Shown here piece by piece: positions 1 to 8,175 of a stretch of DNA of 50,604 nt. Where the stretch lies: NCBI GenBank assembly GCA_002162795.1, contig MAAY01000077.1, forward strand, positions 13,956-64,559. Direction: 5' to 3'. A program made the position numbers and the translations under genes. The stretch is from Rhodobacterales bacterium 56_14_T64 (GTDB lineage Bacteria; Pseudomonadota; Alphaproteobacteria; Rhodobacterales; Rhodobacteraceae). Positions within the stretch are counted from its first letter, which is position 1, and each line of letters opens with the position of its first letter. The notes beneath the pieces are model-generated. The model had not been told where the DNA came from. It saw only the letters and a list, made by a program, of their open reading frames with translations, and ran no database searches.

Positions 1-605
1 TAGATGTCCTCGAACAGTGGTGCCGCCACAAACAACAGGGCGGACCCGATCAGCATCTGCAGTCCCACCACCATCATGAAATTACCGCCCGAGGTGGCCC
101 CTCGTAGGGCTAGTGTGGCGATTGCCAGTGCCAGCACGCCAAGCCCACAAAGAGCCATGCCGAAAAGATCCACTCCGGCGCTAATTCGCGAGCCCATGAT
201 CAGAGATACGCCAAGCACTCCGGCCATCAGCCCAGCGATCCCCAGCGGCTTCAGCCGTTCCTTGAACAATAACCAGGACGCCAGAGCGACCAGTAACGGC
301 ATGGTGGCGGCGATGATGGCAGCGAGAGAGGCCTGGATGGTTTGCATGGCGACAAAATTGAGACCGAGGTAAAGCGCGTTTTGGCAGACACCAAAGATAA
401 TAGTGGCACGCCATTGATTGCGGGTAAGACGCCAGGACTGACCCAGCGCAAAGGCGATCGCCACGCCGAGCAACCCGGATATCAAAAAGCGCAGCGCCAG
501 TGAGAACAGCGGCGAGGCATCCGCGACGATGATCCGCGCCGAGGTAAAGGCCGAGGACCACATCAGGGCAAAGGCAAGCCCCATGGCAATTGCGCGTGCG
601 TCCAT
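1..605 (-). CDS. EamA/DMT-family transporter, 3' end outside window
   Basis: A membrane permease of the drug/metabolite transporter superfamily, likely exporting small metabolites; the substrate cannot be told. The readable part (about 201 residues from the ATG whose complement is at 603-605) starts MDARAIAMGLAFALMWSSAF, a typical first EamA helix with the conserved WSS-type motif, and goes on as alternating hydrophobic helices (for example LRFLISGLLGVAIAFAL and GLMAGVLGVSLIMG). The frame stays open to base 1, so the C-terminal portion lies beyond the window; family members are about 290-300 residues. It is followed on the other side by a LysE exporter reading the same way, about 50 bases upstream of its start. 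Confidence 0.85.
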   Translation of the reverse strand, partial: MDARAIAMGLAFALMWSSAFTSARIIVADASPLFSLALRFLISGLLGVAIAFALGQSWRLTRNQWRATIIFGVCQNALYLGLNFVAMQTIQASLAAIIAATMPLLVALASWLLFKERLKPLGIAGLMAGVLGVSLIMGSRISAGVDLFGMALCGLGVLALAIATLALRGATSGGNFMMVVGLQMLIGSALLFVAAPLFEDI

Positions 606-656
606 TAAAAGATGTTCCTTACTTTGAATGCAGACTATTTGTTGTCGCTGCGGTGA

Positions 657-1280
657 TCAGCCGAGTTTGGCCGTGAAGATCTGCCAGCTGGCGGTGGCAA
701 AGGCGGCAGCAAACACGGTTTCGAAAACTCGGCGCAGCCGCAGATAAATGCGCGCCGCCGATGCGCTGGAAAACAGCAGTGCATAGCCGTGAAAGATGAT
801 GGCGCTTTGCAGGCTGACCACCGCGATGACCGTCAGCAGAACCGTCGGTGCAGTGCCGGGTGGGATGGCGATGGCGTAGACCGAGCCAAAGAATAAGACC
901 GCCTTGGGATTGGTCAAATGCAGAGCCAGGCCTTTGCCAAAGGCTGTCTTCAATGATGGTGATGATGATGTCTTCAATTGAGTTGCACCGGGGCGCAAAG
1001 CCGAGCGGGCCGAGCGCACAGCGAGATACAGCAGGTAGGCAGCACCGACATATCGAATGACGCCGAAAACCCAGCTATTGGCCAGCATGATTGCGCCAAG
1101 ACCAAACGCTGCGGCAAATGACCAGGTCAGCGATCCTGCAGTGATGCCCAAGGCTAAGGCCAATCCTGTGCGGCGGCCGTGCTGCATCGAGGTGCCGGCA
1201 ATTGTCAGCGTCGCCGGGCCCGGACTGGCCGCCGCCAGCAACCCTGCGCCCATGATCAACAACAGATTTACGCCGTCCAT
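657..1280 (-). CDS. LysE/RhtB-family translocator
   Basis: Probable inner-membrane exporter of amino acids or related metabolites. The 207-residue product has the usual family length (about 205-210), the N-terminal signature ASPGPATL around residues 17-24, the mid-protein motif NPKAVLFF, and about six hydrophobic segments. The frame is open further upstream to 1355, but that extension runs through the terminator hairpin of the neighbouring HU gene and reads MKLGKGRPTGRPFF, unlike the family, so the ATG at 1280 (MDGVNLLLIMG) is preferred. The substrate is unknown; LysE-family names seldom predict it. Confidence 0.88.
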   Translation of the reverse strand: MDGVNLLLIMGAGLLAAASPGPATLTIAGTSMQHGRRTGLALALGITAGSLTWSFAAAFGLGAIMLANSWVFGVIRYVGAAYLLYLAVRSARSALRPGATQLKTSSSPSLKTAFGKGLALHLTNPKAVLFFGSVYAIAIPPGTAPTVLLTVIAVVSLQSAIIFHGYALLFSSASAARIYLRLRRVFETVFAAAFATASWQIFTAKLG

Positions 1281-1312
1281 TCTGGTTCCCCCGAACACAA
1301 ACACAACGGCAC

Positions 1313-1341
1313 AAAAAAAGGGCCGCCCAGTGGGGCGACCC
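1313..1341 (-). terminator. Rho-independent terminator of the HU gene
   Basis: On the minus strand the sequence forms a 9-bp GC-rich stem (1333-1341 with 1320-1328, one G-T pair) with a 4-base loop, followed by seven T residues (complement of 1313-1319). It lies 28 bases past the HU stop codon, which is the expected place. Confidence 0.9.
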
Positions 1342-1368
1342 TTTCCTAATTTCAAAGCTTATTCAAGC

Positions 1369-1656
1369 TTAGCCGTTAACGCTGTCTTTCAGCGCTTTGG
1401 CGATGGTCATTTTGACCACCTTGTCAGCGTCTTTCATGAACTTCTCGCCAGTGGCAGGGTTGCGCACTTCGCGCTCGGGGCGTTCGCGGCAATAGATTTT
1501 GCCAACGCCCGGTAGAGTCACGGCACCGCCGCCGGAAACTTCACGGGTGATCAGCGCGCAAACAGCTTCCAGAGCTGCGCCAGCGGCTTTTTTATCACTG
1601 CCCATATCTTCAGCCAGAGCGGCAACGAGCTGGGTTTTTGTCATTGGTTTGGACAT
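1369..1656 (-). CDS. hup: HU-family DNA-binding protein
   Basis: Small nucleoid-associated protein that binds and bends DNA without strong sequence preference, probably as a dimer. The 95-residue product matches the HU fold along its whole length: N-terminal helices with MTKTQLVAALAEDMG, then GGAVTLPGVGKIYCRERPER and the beta-arm region with NPATGE, ending in a lysine-rich helix. The arm carries RNPATGEKF, the usual proline-containing tip. The start ATG has a purine-rich AAGGAGAC-like ribosome site just upstream (around 1664-1671) and a strong terminator follows. It could equally be called an HU/IHF-like protein; it is a lone gene, so likely expressed on its own. Confidence 0.92.
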   Translation of the reverse strand: MSKPMTKTQLVAALAEDMGSDKKAAGAALEAVCALITREVSGGGAVTLPGVGKIYCRERPEREVRNPATGEKFMKDADKVVKMTIAKALKDSVNG

Positions 1657-1796
1657 TCTTTGTCTCCTTACGTCTGCCCGACTTATGGGGCCTCATTGCG
1701 TAATCTTAGCGTTATGTTGTGGGCTAACACAACGATTGGTGTAACGAAATATGGGGAAAACCAACGATTTTCGGCTGAATTACGCAGAAAACACCT

Positions 1797-3263
1797 TTAT
1801 AGAAAGGCCGTTTCATCGAAAGAGCGTAATTTTCGGCTGTGTAAGCGCTCTAATGGCATGCCGCGCAGGCGTTCCATTGCGCGTATTCCGATCATTAGAT
1901 GCCGTGATACCTGGGTGCGATAAAAGTCAGAGGCCATGCCCGGTAGTTTTAATTCGCCATGCAGCGGCTTGTCGGAAACGCATAGTAGCGTGCCATATGG
2001 AACCCGGAACCGATAGCCATTGGCGGCGATTGTGGCGCTCTCCATATCCAATGCCACGGCGCGGGACTGGCTAAGCCGCTGCACAGGGCCGGATTGGTCG
2101 CGCAACTCCCAGTTGCGATTGTCGATGGTGGCAACAGTGCCGGTACGCATGATCCGTTTCAGGTCATAACCTTGCAATTCGGTCACTTCTTCTACCGCCT
2201 GTTCCAGCGCGATCTGGATCTCTGCCAGCGCCGGAATTGGGGTCCAGACTGGCAGGTCATCGTCCAGCACGTGGTCCTCGCGCAGATAGGCATGTGCCAG
2301 AACAAAATCCCCCAGCGCCTGGGTGTTGCGCAGCCCGGCACAGTGACCAACCATCAGCCAGGCATGCGGACGCAGAACGGCGATATGGTCGGTGGCGGTT
2401 TTGGCGTTCGACGGGCCAACGCCGATATTGACCAGAGTGATGCCACTGCCATCTTCGCGTTTCAGATGGAAGGTGGGCATTTGGGGTTGCTTGGTGGTCT
2501 CGGGGATTTTGGTATCCACCGAGGTGATCTCGTGGTTTCCGGTGCTGACGAAGCTGGTGTAACCCGAATCTGGATCCGCAAGTTGGGTGCGGGCATAGGC
2601 TTCAAATTCAGCGACGTAGAACTGGTAGTTGGTGAACAACACGTGATTCTGGAAATGTTCCGGATCGGTGGCGGTATAATGCGCCAGCCGGGCCAGAGAG
2701 TAGTCGACGCGCTGGGCAGTGAATAGTGCCAGCGGACCAGTGTCATTGGTCGGGGTGTAGGTGCCGTTGACGATATCGTCGTTGGTGGTGGCCAGATCAG
2801 GCACGTCAAACACATCGCGCAGGGTAAAGCCGGCAGCGCCCTCTTGTGGGATCGTCAGGCCGGGATGCGCAGCCACGGCAAAATGAACCGGAATCGGCGT
2901 GTCGGATACGCCAATGGTGATGGGTTGACCGTAGTTGCGGATTAGCAAGCCAATCTGTTGTGTCAGGTAGTTCTCAAACAGATCTGGCCGCGTCACTGTG
3001 GTGGCATAGGCACCGGGCTCGGCCACATGACCAAAACTGAGACGGCTATCGACCCGAGCAAAGCTGGCCGTTGTGATGCGAACTTCAGGATAAAAGGCGC
3101 GTATGCGCTGGTTGCCCGGCGCGCCGTCGGCCATTGCTTGGGTAAAGCCCGAGCACAGAAAGTCGGTGGCCTGTTGGTACAGCAATTGCAACCGCTCGAC
3201 GGCAGCTGCGGCATCGGTGAATTCTTCGGGTTTGGGGTGCTGAGGCAGCGAAATGGAAATCAT
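1797..3263 (-). CDS. amn: AMP nucleosidase
   Basis: Hydrolyses AMP to adenine and ribose 5-phosphate in the cytoplasm, which lowers AMP and feeds adenine to salvage. The 488-residue product has the length of bacterial Amn (about 480-490) with an N-terminal regulatory region (FYPEVRITT, LSFGHVAEPGAYATTVTRPDLF) and a C-terminal nucleoside-phosphorylase-like domain (LVNIGVGPSNAKTATDHIAVLRPHAWLMVGHCAGLR; later ALDMESATIAANGYRFRVPYGTLLCVSDKPLHGE with the DMESAT catalytic stretch). The start overlaps the stop of the upstream adenine deaminase gene by four bases (ATGA), so the two are almost surely co-transcribed and translationally coupled. Together they would carry AMP to hypoxanthine. Confidence 0.95.
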   Translation of the reverse strand: MISISLPQHPKPEEFTDAAAAVERLQLLYQQATDFLCSGFTQAMADGAPGNQRIRAFYPEVRITTASFARVDSRLSFGHVAEPGAYATTVTRPDLFENYLTQQIGLLIRNYGQPITIGVSDTPIPVHFAVAAHPGLTIPQEGAAGFTLRDVFDVPDLATTNDDIVNGTYTPTNDTGPLALFTAQRVDYSLARLAHYTATDPEHFQNHVLFTNYQFYVAEFEAYARTQLADPDSGYTSFVSTGNHEITSVDTKIPETTKQPQMPTFHLKREDGSGITLVNIGVGPSNAKTATDHIAVLRPHAWLMVGHCAGLRNTQALGDFVLAHAYLREDHVLDDDLPVWTPIPALAEIQIALEQAVEEVTELQGYDLKRIMRTGTVATIDNRNWELRDQSGPVQRLSQSRAVALDMESATIAANGYRFRVPYGTLLCVSDKPLHGELKLPGMASDFYRTQVSRHLMIGIRAMERLRGMPLERLHSRKLRSFDETAFL

Positions 3264-5062
3264 GTAACAGACTCGATAACTGGGATTTGTTGAAATGTAC
3301 GCACATCGACCAGACCTAGGTCGGAAATCCGCAACTCGGGGATCACCACCAGCGCCAGCAGCGAGTGCTGCATATAGGCGTTGTTCAGCGAGCAGCCACA
3401 GGACTGCATCGCCTCACCCAAGGCTTGCGCCTTGGCGGCCACTTTGGTGGCGGGCTGGTCTGACATTAATCCGGCAATCGGCAGTTCCACCAATGCCAGC
3501 TCTTCACCGTCGCGGAACAGGGTAACGCCGCCGCCAACCTCGGCCAGACGATTGGCCGCCAGTGCCATTTGATCGCGATCGGTGCCGACAACAATCATGT
3601 GGTGACTGTCATGCGCCACGGTCGACGCCATCGCCATTTTGCCCTGATAGCCAAACCCAGAGACAAAGGCATTGGTAACGCCGCCAGTGCCGCGGTGCCG
3701 TTCGACCAGCGAAATCTGAATAGTGTCACCGTCGCCCTCAACTAAGCCTTCGCGCACAGGTAGATCCGCCTTCAGCGCCTTGGTCGGGGCCTGGTTCTCA
3801 ATCACGCCGATAACATTGGCCGTGACCCCGTTGGCCCCATCAGGCGCGGCAATTTCAAAGTCCTTGCCAGCCAGTTCATGACCCAGATGAATAGTGCCAC
3901 GGGCACTGTCGGGCCATTCCAAATGTGGACAATCCACCTTGATAGAGCCCGCTTCTGCTACGATCTGCCCACGAGCAATCACCGTTTCAATCGGCAGCTC
4001 TGTCAGGTCCGAGGTCAGGATCACATCCGCGCGACGTCCCGGCGTGATCGAGCCAATGTCGCGCTCAAGCCCAAAGTGGGTGGCGGTGTTGATGGTGGCC
4101 ATCTGCAGCGCGATCACCGGATCACATCCGCAGGCGATGGCGTGGCGCACCACCCGGTTCATGTGTCCGTCATTGACCAGAGTGCCGGAATGGCAGTCAT
4201 CGGTACACAGGATGAAGCTACGCGGATCCAATCCCTTTTCGGTCACCGCAGTGATCTGCGTCTCAACGTCATACCACGCTGAGCCCAGCCGCATCATTGA
4301 CCGCATGCCCTGACGCACCCGCGCAATGGCGTCCGCCTCGCAGGTGCCCTCGTGGTCATCCGCCGGGCCACCCGCCACATAAGCCGCAAAATTGGGCCCA
4401 AGATCTGGCGAGGCATAGTGTCCGCCAACAGTTTTACCTGCCCGTTGGGTCGCGGCAATCTCGGCCAGCATCTTGGGGTCGGCATTTGCCACGCCGGGGA
4501 AGTTCATCATTTCCCCCAGCCCCACAATGCCGGGCCAGCTCATCGCCTCGGCGACGTCTTCGGGGGATATTTCATAGCCAGTTGTCTCTAACCCCGGCGC
4601 CGACGGCGCGCAGGAGGGCATCTGGGTAAAGATGTTGACGGGCTGCATCAGCGCCTCGTCATGCATGTATTTCACACCCTGCAAGCCCAACACATTGGCG
4701 ATTTCATGTGGGTCGGTGAACATGCTGGTGGTGCCATGCGGGATCACAGCACGGGCAAACTCGGCTGGGGTTAGCATGCCGCTCTCGATGTGCATATGTG
4801 CGTCGCACAAACCGGGGATCATAAAGCGGCCATTGGCCTCGATGATTTGAGTATCTGGACCCGTGCAATACGACGCATCAGGCCCAACATAGGCAATCCG
4901 CCCGGCAACTATAGCGATGTCATGATTGGCCAGCACCTCGCGGGTGTGCACGTTAACCCACTTACCCTGACGGATAACCATGTCCGCAAAAGCGCGTCCT
5001 GCGGCAACTGAGATGAGTTTTGGGGCGACGTCGGGCCAACTTGGGAAAGCAATGTCTGTCAT
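3260..5062 (-). CDS. ade: Adenine deaminase
   Basis: Converts adenine to hypoxanthine and ammonia; an amidohydrolase-superfamily enzyme with a dinuclear metal centre. The 600-residue product shows PGLCDAHMHIESGML (HxH metal site, about residues 75-90), GTTSMFTDPHEIANVLG, a GHYASPDLG stretch, ILCTDDCHSGTL (the metal-binding aspartate) and a C-terminal domain with VSGFGYQGKMAMASTVAHDSHHMIVVG, all hallmarks of AdeC/Ade. The open frame begins at 5428, but the first 122 residues are unlike the family; the ATG at 5062 (MTDIAFPSWPDV) fits. Translationally coupled to the AMP nucleosidase gene downstream. Related names such as adenosine deaminase are not supported. Confidence 0.94.
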   Translation of the reverse strand: MTDIAFPSWPDVAPKLISVAAGRAFADMVIRQGKWVNVHTREVLANHDIAIVAGRIAYVGPDASYCTGPDTQIIEANGRFMIPGLCDAHMHIESGMLTPAEFARAVIPHGTTSMFTDPHEIANVLGLQGVKYMHDEALMQPVNIFTQMPSCAPSAPGLETTGYEISPEDVAEAMSWPGIVGLGEMMNFPGVANADPKMLAEIAATQRAGKTVGGHYASPDLGPNFAAYVAGGPADDHEGTCEADAIARVRQGMRSMMRLGSAWYDVETQITAVTEKGLDPRSFILCTDDCHSGTLVNDGHMNRVVRHAIACGCDPVIALQMATINTATHFGLERDIGSITPGRRADVILTSDLTELPIETVIARGQIVAEAGSIKVDCPHLEWPDSARGTIHLGHELAGKDFEIAAPDGANGVTANVIGVIENQAPTKALKADLPVREGLVEGDGDTIQISLVERHRGTGGVTNAFVSGFGYQGKMAMASTVAHDSHHMIVVGTDRDQMALAANRLAEVGGGVTLFRDGEELALVELPIAGLMSDQPATKVAAKAQALGEAMQSCGCSLNNAYMQHSLLALVVIPELRISDLGLVDVRTFQQIPVIESVT

Positions 5063-5297
5063 GTGCCAATTGTTATGATTGTCGCGCCGAGCGCAAGCCC
5101 CTGACGCACCTTGATCTGCCGAATACACTCTCTTTGATGACAAGAAGATGTCAGCGCTATCGTCAGCGTGTATTTCTTCTGTACGAAATGACAACCTTGC
5201 AATCTGACGGTGCGGCCCTGTTTGTTTCGCACCAGTATTGAGGTTATGACACCGGTGTTGCTTAGAACGCCCAACAGCCAAGGAGCGCATGCTGATT

Positions 5298-7202
5298 ATG
5301 TTTTTGACAGAACTTGAGCGCTCGGCAGAACAAGGTTGGGCGTCTTTGCTGGCGCAGGCAGACTTGCCGCAACAAGGATGGTCACTAAAGCAACTGTCAA
5401 AACGCGATGATGGCGAAAGTGCACGCATTGTCTATCGCGCGACACATGCGGATGGGTTTTGCTACATTTTCAAACATCAGTTGAGGCCGCAAAAACCTGA
5501 AGCCTTCCAATGGCAATTTGACACCCACAAGGCTGTGTTCGAAACCTTTCCCGGATCTTCCGAACATCAGGTTCCCAGACCGATCTGGATGGATATCGAA
5601 ACCCAATCCTGCCTGTTTTCCTATCTCGACGGAGAACCGCTGGCCGAGCCAATGCAACGTGCTATGGGTGACCTGCCGACGCAGATGGGCCTGCTGAAAC
5701 GGGCAGGCGAGTGGTTGGATACATTCCATAGGGCGCATGTGGATGAGCGGCGCATTTTCCAGCCGAAATACACTCTGCGACACCTGCGGGAATTACGGGC
5801 CGAGATTGAAGCAGGCCGACGCGAAGTGCCCGCCAAACGGCTGTTCCTGAGCGGCATCGCCCATATGGAGGCAATCGCGCCGCAGTTCGAAGGTCGTCAA
5901 ACCGTGTCCTGTCTGCAGCACGGCGATCTGCACATGCGCAATCTGATTGTCTCGGAAGGCTCAATTGGTGGCATTGATTTCGGCAAATTGCGCGCCGCAC
6001 CGGTGGGGCATGACATTGCAAAACTGTTGTTGGACTATACCCGATTCATGCGCCCGGTTCAGGACATCGCTCAGGGGCAAGTGGTGCCGCAGGATGCAAT
6101 CGAGGCGTTTTTTGATGGCTACAAACTCGCCGGGCCGGTCGACCCCAGCGTTGGGTTCTTGCTGTTCAGCAGCCTGATGTCAGAATTGAAGCTGGTCCCG
6201 AAACGGCGACAGGACCGAACCCACGGCAAACAGCGATTTCTGGAACAGCTGCGCCCCATCGCTAGAAACGCCTATGTGGCTGATATGCCTGAAAACACCT
6301 CGGATGTGTTGCGGTTCTATCTGACCAAAGACGGCCTGAACCGCGCCGAAGAGGGCAAACATGTGATCGTCAACGCAGTTGGTGCTGCGGTGCGTCAGGC
6401 GGGGATGCGGGTGGAATTGATGCGCAACACGGCTCAGGCGCGGGACCGCGCTGCGCGTAGCCCGGAATACTCTCTGGTGCATATGGAAGCACCGCTGAAT
6501 GGCCGCGGGCTAACGTTTCGAAATTGTTACGGTGGTCCGTTTTGGCAGATCGACCAAAGCGGTGCCCGGTGGAACTGGGAAGTGGCGCGGGCACAGTTCA
6601 AGCCCATTGATGCACCACGGGCCGAGGTGGATACCTTTTTCACCAATTGGCGAGAAAAACTGCATGGGAACATTGCAACACAGTTCAGCAAGCAAGGCTA
6701 TATCTACATGCCTTTGCAGGGCAAACTGCTGACCTGCCGATCCTTTCAGTGTTGTTCACCAATCGAGATGATTGAAACAACGCTGCAGCAATTGAACCTG
6801 CCAATCGTAGCCACACTGCATCCAAACGAGAGTTATTCGCAGTCAGAAATAGACGCGTTAGAGCAGCTGGCGCACCGCCACAGCCGCTTTCGCCTTAGTG
6901 AAATGCCGATGGCCAAGGCTCTGGCGGGATGTGACTTTGTGGTGACCCAAAATTCCAGTGCAGCCTTTCACGCGGGGTTCTTTAGCAAAGCCTCAGTTCT
7001 GTTTGCGCAGGTCGATTTCCATCATATCACTGCCAATGTCGCAGATCTGGGCGCTGCAGCAGCTTTTGATGCAGTGCAGGGTGGTTTGCCCGACTTTGCC
7101 ACTTATCTGCACTGGTATTGGCATCAGGCGATCAATATTGAGGCATCGGACAGTCAAACCCGGATTTGTCACCGATTACGACATTTTGGCTGGCCCGTCT
7201 GA
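5298..7202 (+). CDS. Phosphotransferase / glycosyltransferase-like two-domain protein
   Basis: Function unknown; two unlike halves can be seen. Residues about 30-310 form an aminoglycoside-phosphotransferase/choline-kinase-like domain: LQHGDLHMRNLIV (catalytic loop HGDLHxxN, near residue 211 counted from 5289) and GGIDFGKLRAAPVGHDIAKLL (metal-binding Asp). Residues about 320-637 contain no kinase motifs but read like the C-terminal half of capsule-biosynthesis or GT-B transferases: VATLHPNESYSQ near 508 and FVVTQNSSAAFHAGFFSKASVLFAQ near 551. Start is uncertain: ATG 5289 lies only 3 bases from the AAGGAG at 5280-5285, ATG 5298 lies 12 bases from it. The gene is divergent from ade, with 227 bases between. 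A role in phosphorylating and transferring a surface sugar is a guess. Confidence 0.6.
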   Translation: MFLTELERSAEQGWASLLAQADLPQQGWSLKQLSKRDDGESARIVYRATHADGFCYIFKHQLRPQKPEAFQWQFDTHKAVFETFPGSSEHQVPRPIWMDIETQSCLFSYLDGEPLAEPMQRAMGDLPTQMGLLKRAGEWLDTFHRAHVDERRIFQPKYTLRHLRELRAEIEAGRREVPAKRLFLSGIAHMEAIAPQFEGRQTVSCLQHGDLHMRNLIVSEGSIGGIDFGKLRAAPVGHDIAKLLLDYTRFMRPVQDIAQGQVVPQDAIEAFFDGYKLAGPVDPSVGFLLFSSLMSELKLVPKRRQDRTHGKQRFLEQLRPIARNAYVADMPENTSDVLRFYLTKDGLNRAEEGKHVIVNAVGAAVRQAGMRVELMRNTAQARDRAARSPEYSLVHMEAPLNGRGLTFRNCYGGPFWQIDQSGARWNWEVARAQFKPIDAPRAEVDTFFTNWREKLHGNIATQFSKQGYIYMPLQGKLLTCRSFQCCSPIEMIETTLQQLNLPIVATLHPNESYSQSEIDALEQLAHRHSRFRLSEMPMAKALAGCDFVVTQNSSAAFHAGFFSKASVLFAQVDFHHITANVADLGAAAAFDAVQGGLPDFATYLHWYWHQAINIEASDSQTRICHRLRHFGWPV

Positions 7203-7269
7203 AGCCCTTATCGCCTAAGACGTTAATCTGCACATGAAGCCAAAACATAGCCACAGACTGTAAAAAACC

Positions 7270-8139
7270 ATGACGAAAACTCTGCTTTGCCTAGGATACG
7301 GATACACTGCCAGCACGTTGGCGCGGCGACTGCTGGCTGCTGGCTGGCGGGTGATTGGAACCTCGCGTGAAACCGTCGCCGCCGACGGTGTCGAGATGCT
7401 GACCTGGCCCGGCGAGGACGTCTCGCTGGATGGCGTGACGCATATCTTGTCGTCGATTGCCCCCACGGCTGACGGTGACCCGGTTCTGGCAGGCCTGCGC
7501 GACAAGATCGCCGCCGCCAAGGATCTGGAGTGGGTCGGGTATCTGTCTACCACCGTGGTGTACGGCGACCACGACGGTGGCTGGGTGGACGAGACCACGC
7601 CGATAACCCCCGCCGCCAACCGCGGTAAATGGCGCGCACAGGCCGAGTTTGAATGGCAGACCATCGAGGGGTTGCCGCTGCACATCTTCCGCTTGGCCGG
7701 CATTTACGGGCCGGGTCGCGGCCCCTTTGCCAAGCTGATGACCGGTAAGGCGCGACTGATCATCAAGCCGGGCCAGGTGTTCTCGCGCATTCATGTTGAC
7801 GACATTGCTCAGGTGCTGGCGGCCTCAATTGTGCAACCCAATCCCGGCGCGATCTACAATGTCTGTGACGATGTCCCGGTGCCGCCGCAGGACGTGCTGA
7901 GCTATGCCGCTGAACTTCTGGGCCTGCCCATGCCGCCCGAGGTGCCATTTGAAGAGGCGGCAATGACGCCTATGGCGCGTAGCTTTTACAGCGAGAACAA
8001 GCGGGTTAGGAATACCCTGATTAAGGAAGAGCTGGGGGTGAAGCTGCAATACCCAGATTATCGTACCGGACTGACAGCGGTGTTCGAGGCCGAGGATATG
8101 GAGAAATTCACTCCCCCGGCAGAGCCGCCTGCGTTGTGA
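7270..8139 (+). CDS. SDR-family NAD(P)-binding protein (epimerase-like)
   Basis: Extended/atypical short-chain dehydrogenase-reductase with an N-terminal Rossmann fold. The 289-residue protein begins MTKTLLCLGYGYTASTLARRL, where GYGYTAS is the nucleotide-binding glycine stretch; WVGYLSTTVVYGDHDGGWVDE holds the strand with the Ser/Thr before the usual YG of NAD-dependent epimerases; GLPLHIFRLAGIYGPGRGPF and FSRIHVDDIAQVL are typical of the NAD(P)-dependent epimerase family. The classical YxxxK is not evident (GKWRAQAEFEW takes its place), so catalysis is doubtful. It starts 68 bases after the fusion gene and may share its transcript. Substrate unknown. Confidence 0.75.
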   Translation: MTKTLLCLGYGYTASTLARRLLAAGWRVIGTSRETVAADGVEMLTWPGEDVSLDGVTHILSSIAPTADGDPVLAGLRDKIAAAKDLEWVGYLSTTVVYGDHDGGWVDETTPITPAANRGKWRAQAEFEWQTIEGLPLHIFRLAGIYGPGRGPFAKLMTGKARLIIKPGQVFSRIHVDDIAQVLAASIVQPNPGAIYNVCDDVPVPPQDVLSYAAELLGLPMPPEVPFEEAAMTPMARSFYSENKRVRNTLIKEELGVKLQYPDYRTGLTAVFEAEDMEKFTPPAEPPAL

Positions 8140-8175
8140 CCTAAATATTCGCAGGCGCCGCCCTGGCGTTTGGCT

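Noticed and set aside
954-977. GATGATGATG-type short repeat in the LysE gene
   Set aside because: A few in-frame codons in a variable loop (SSSPSL region); too short to be a notable repeat.
2094-2726. 210-residue plus-strand open frame over amn
   Set aside because: Antisense to amn, low complexity, no family match.
5062-5428. N-terminal extension of adenine deaminase to 5428
   Set aside because: The 122 extra residues do not resemble the family and run over the divergent gene start at 5298; ATG 5062 suits length and motif position.
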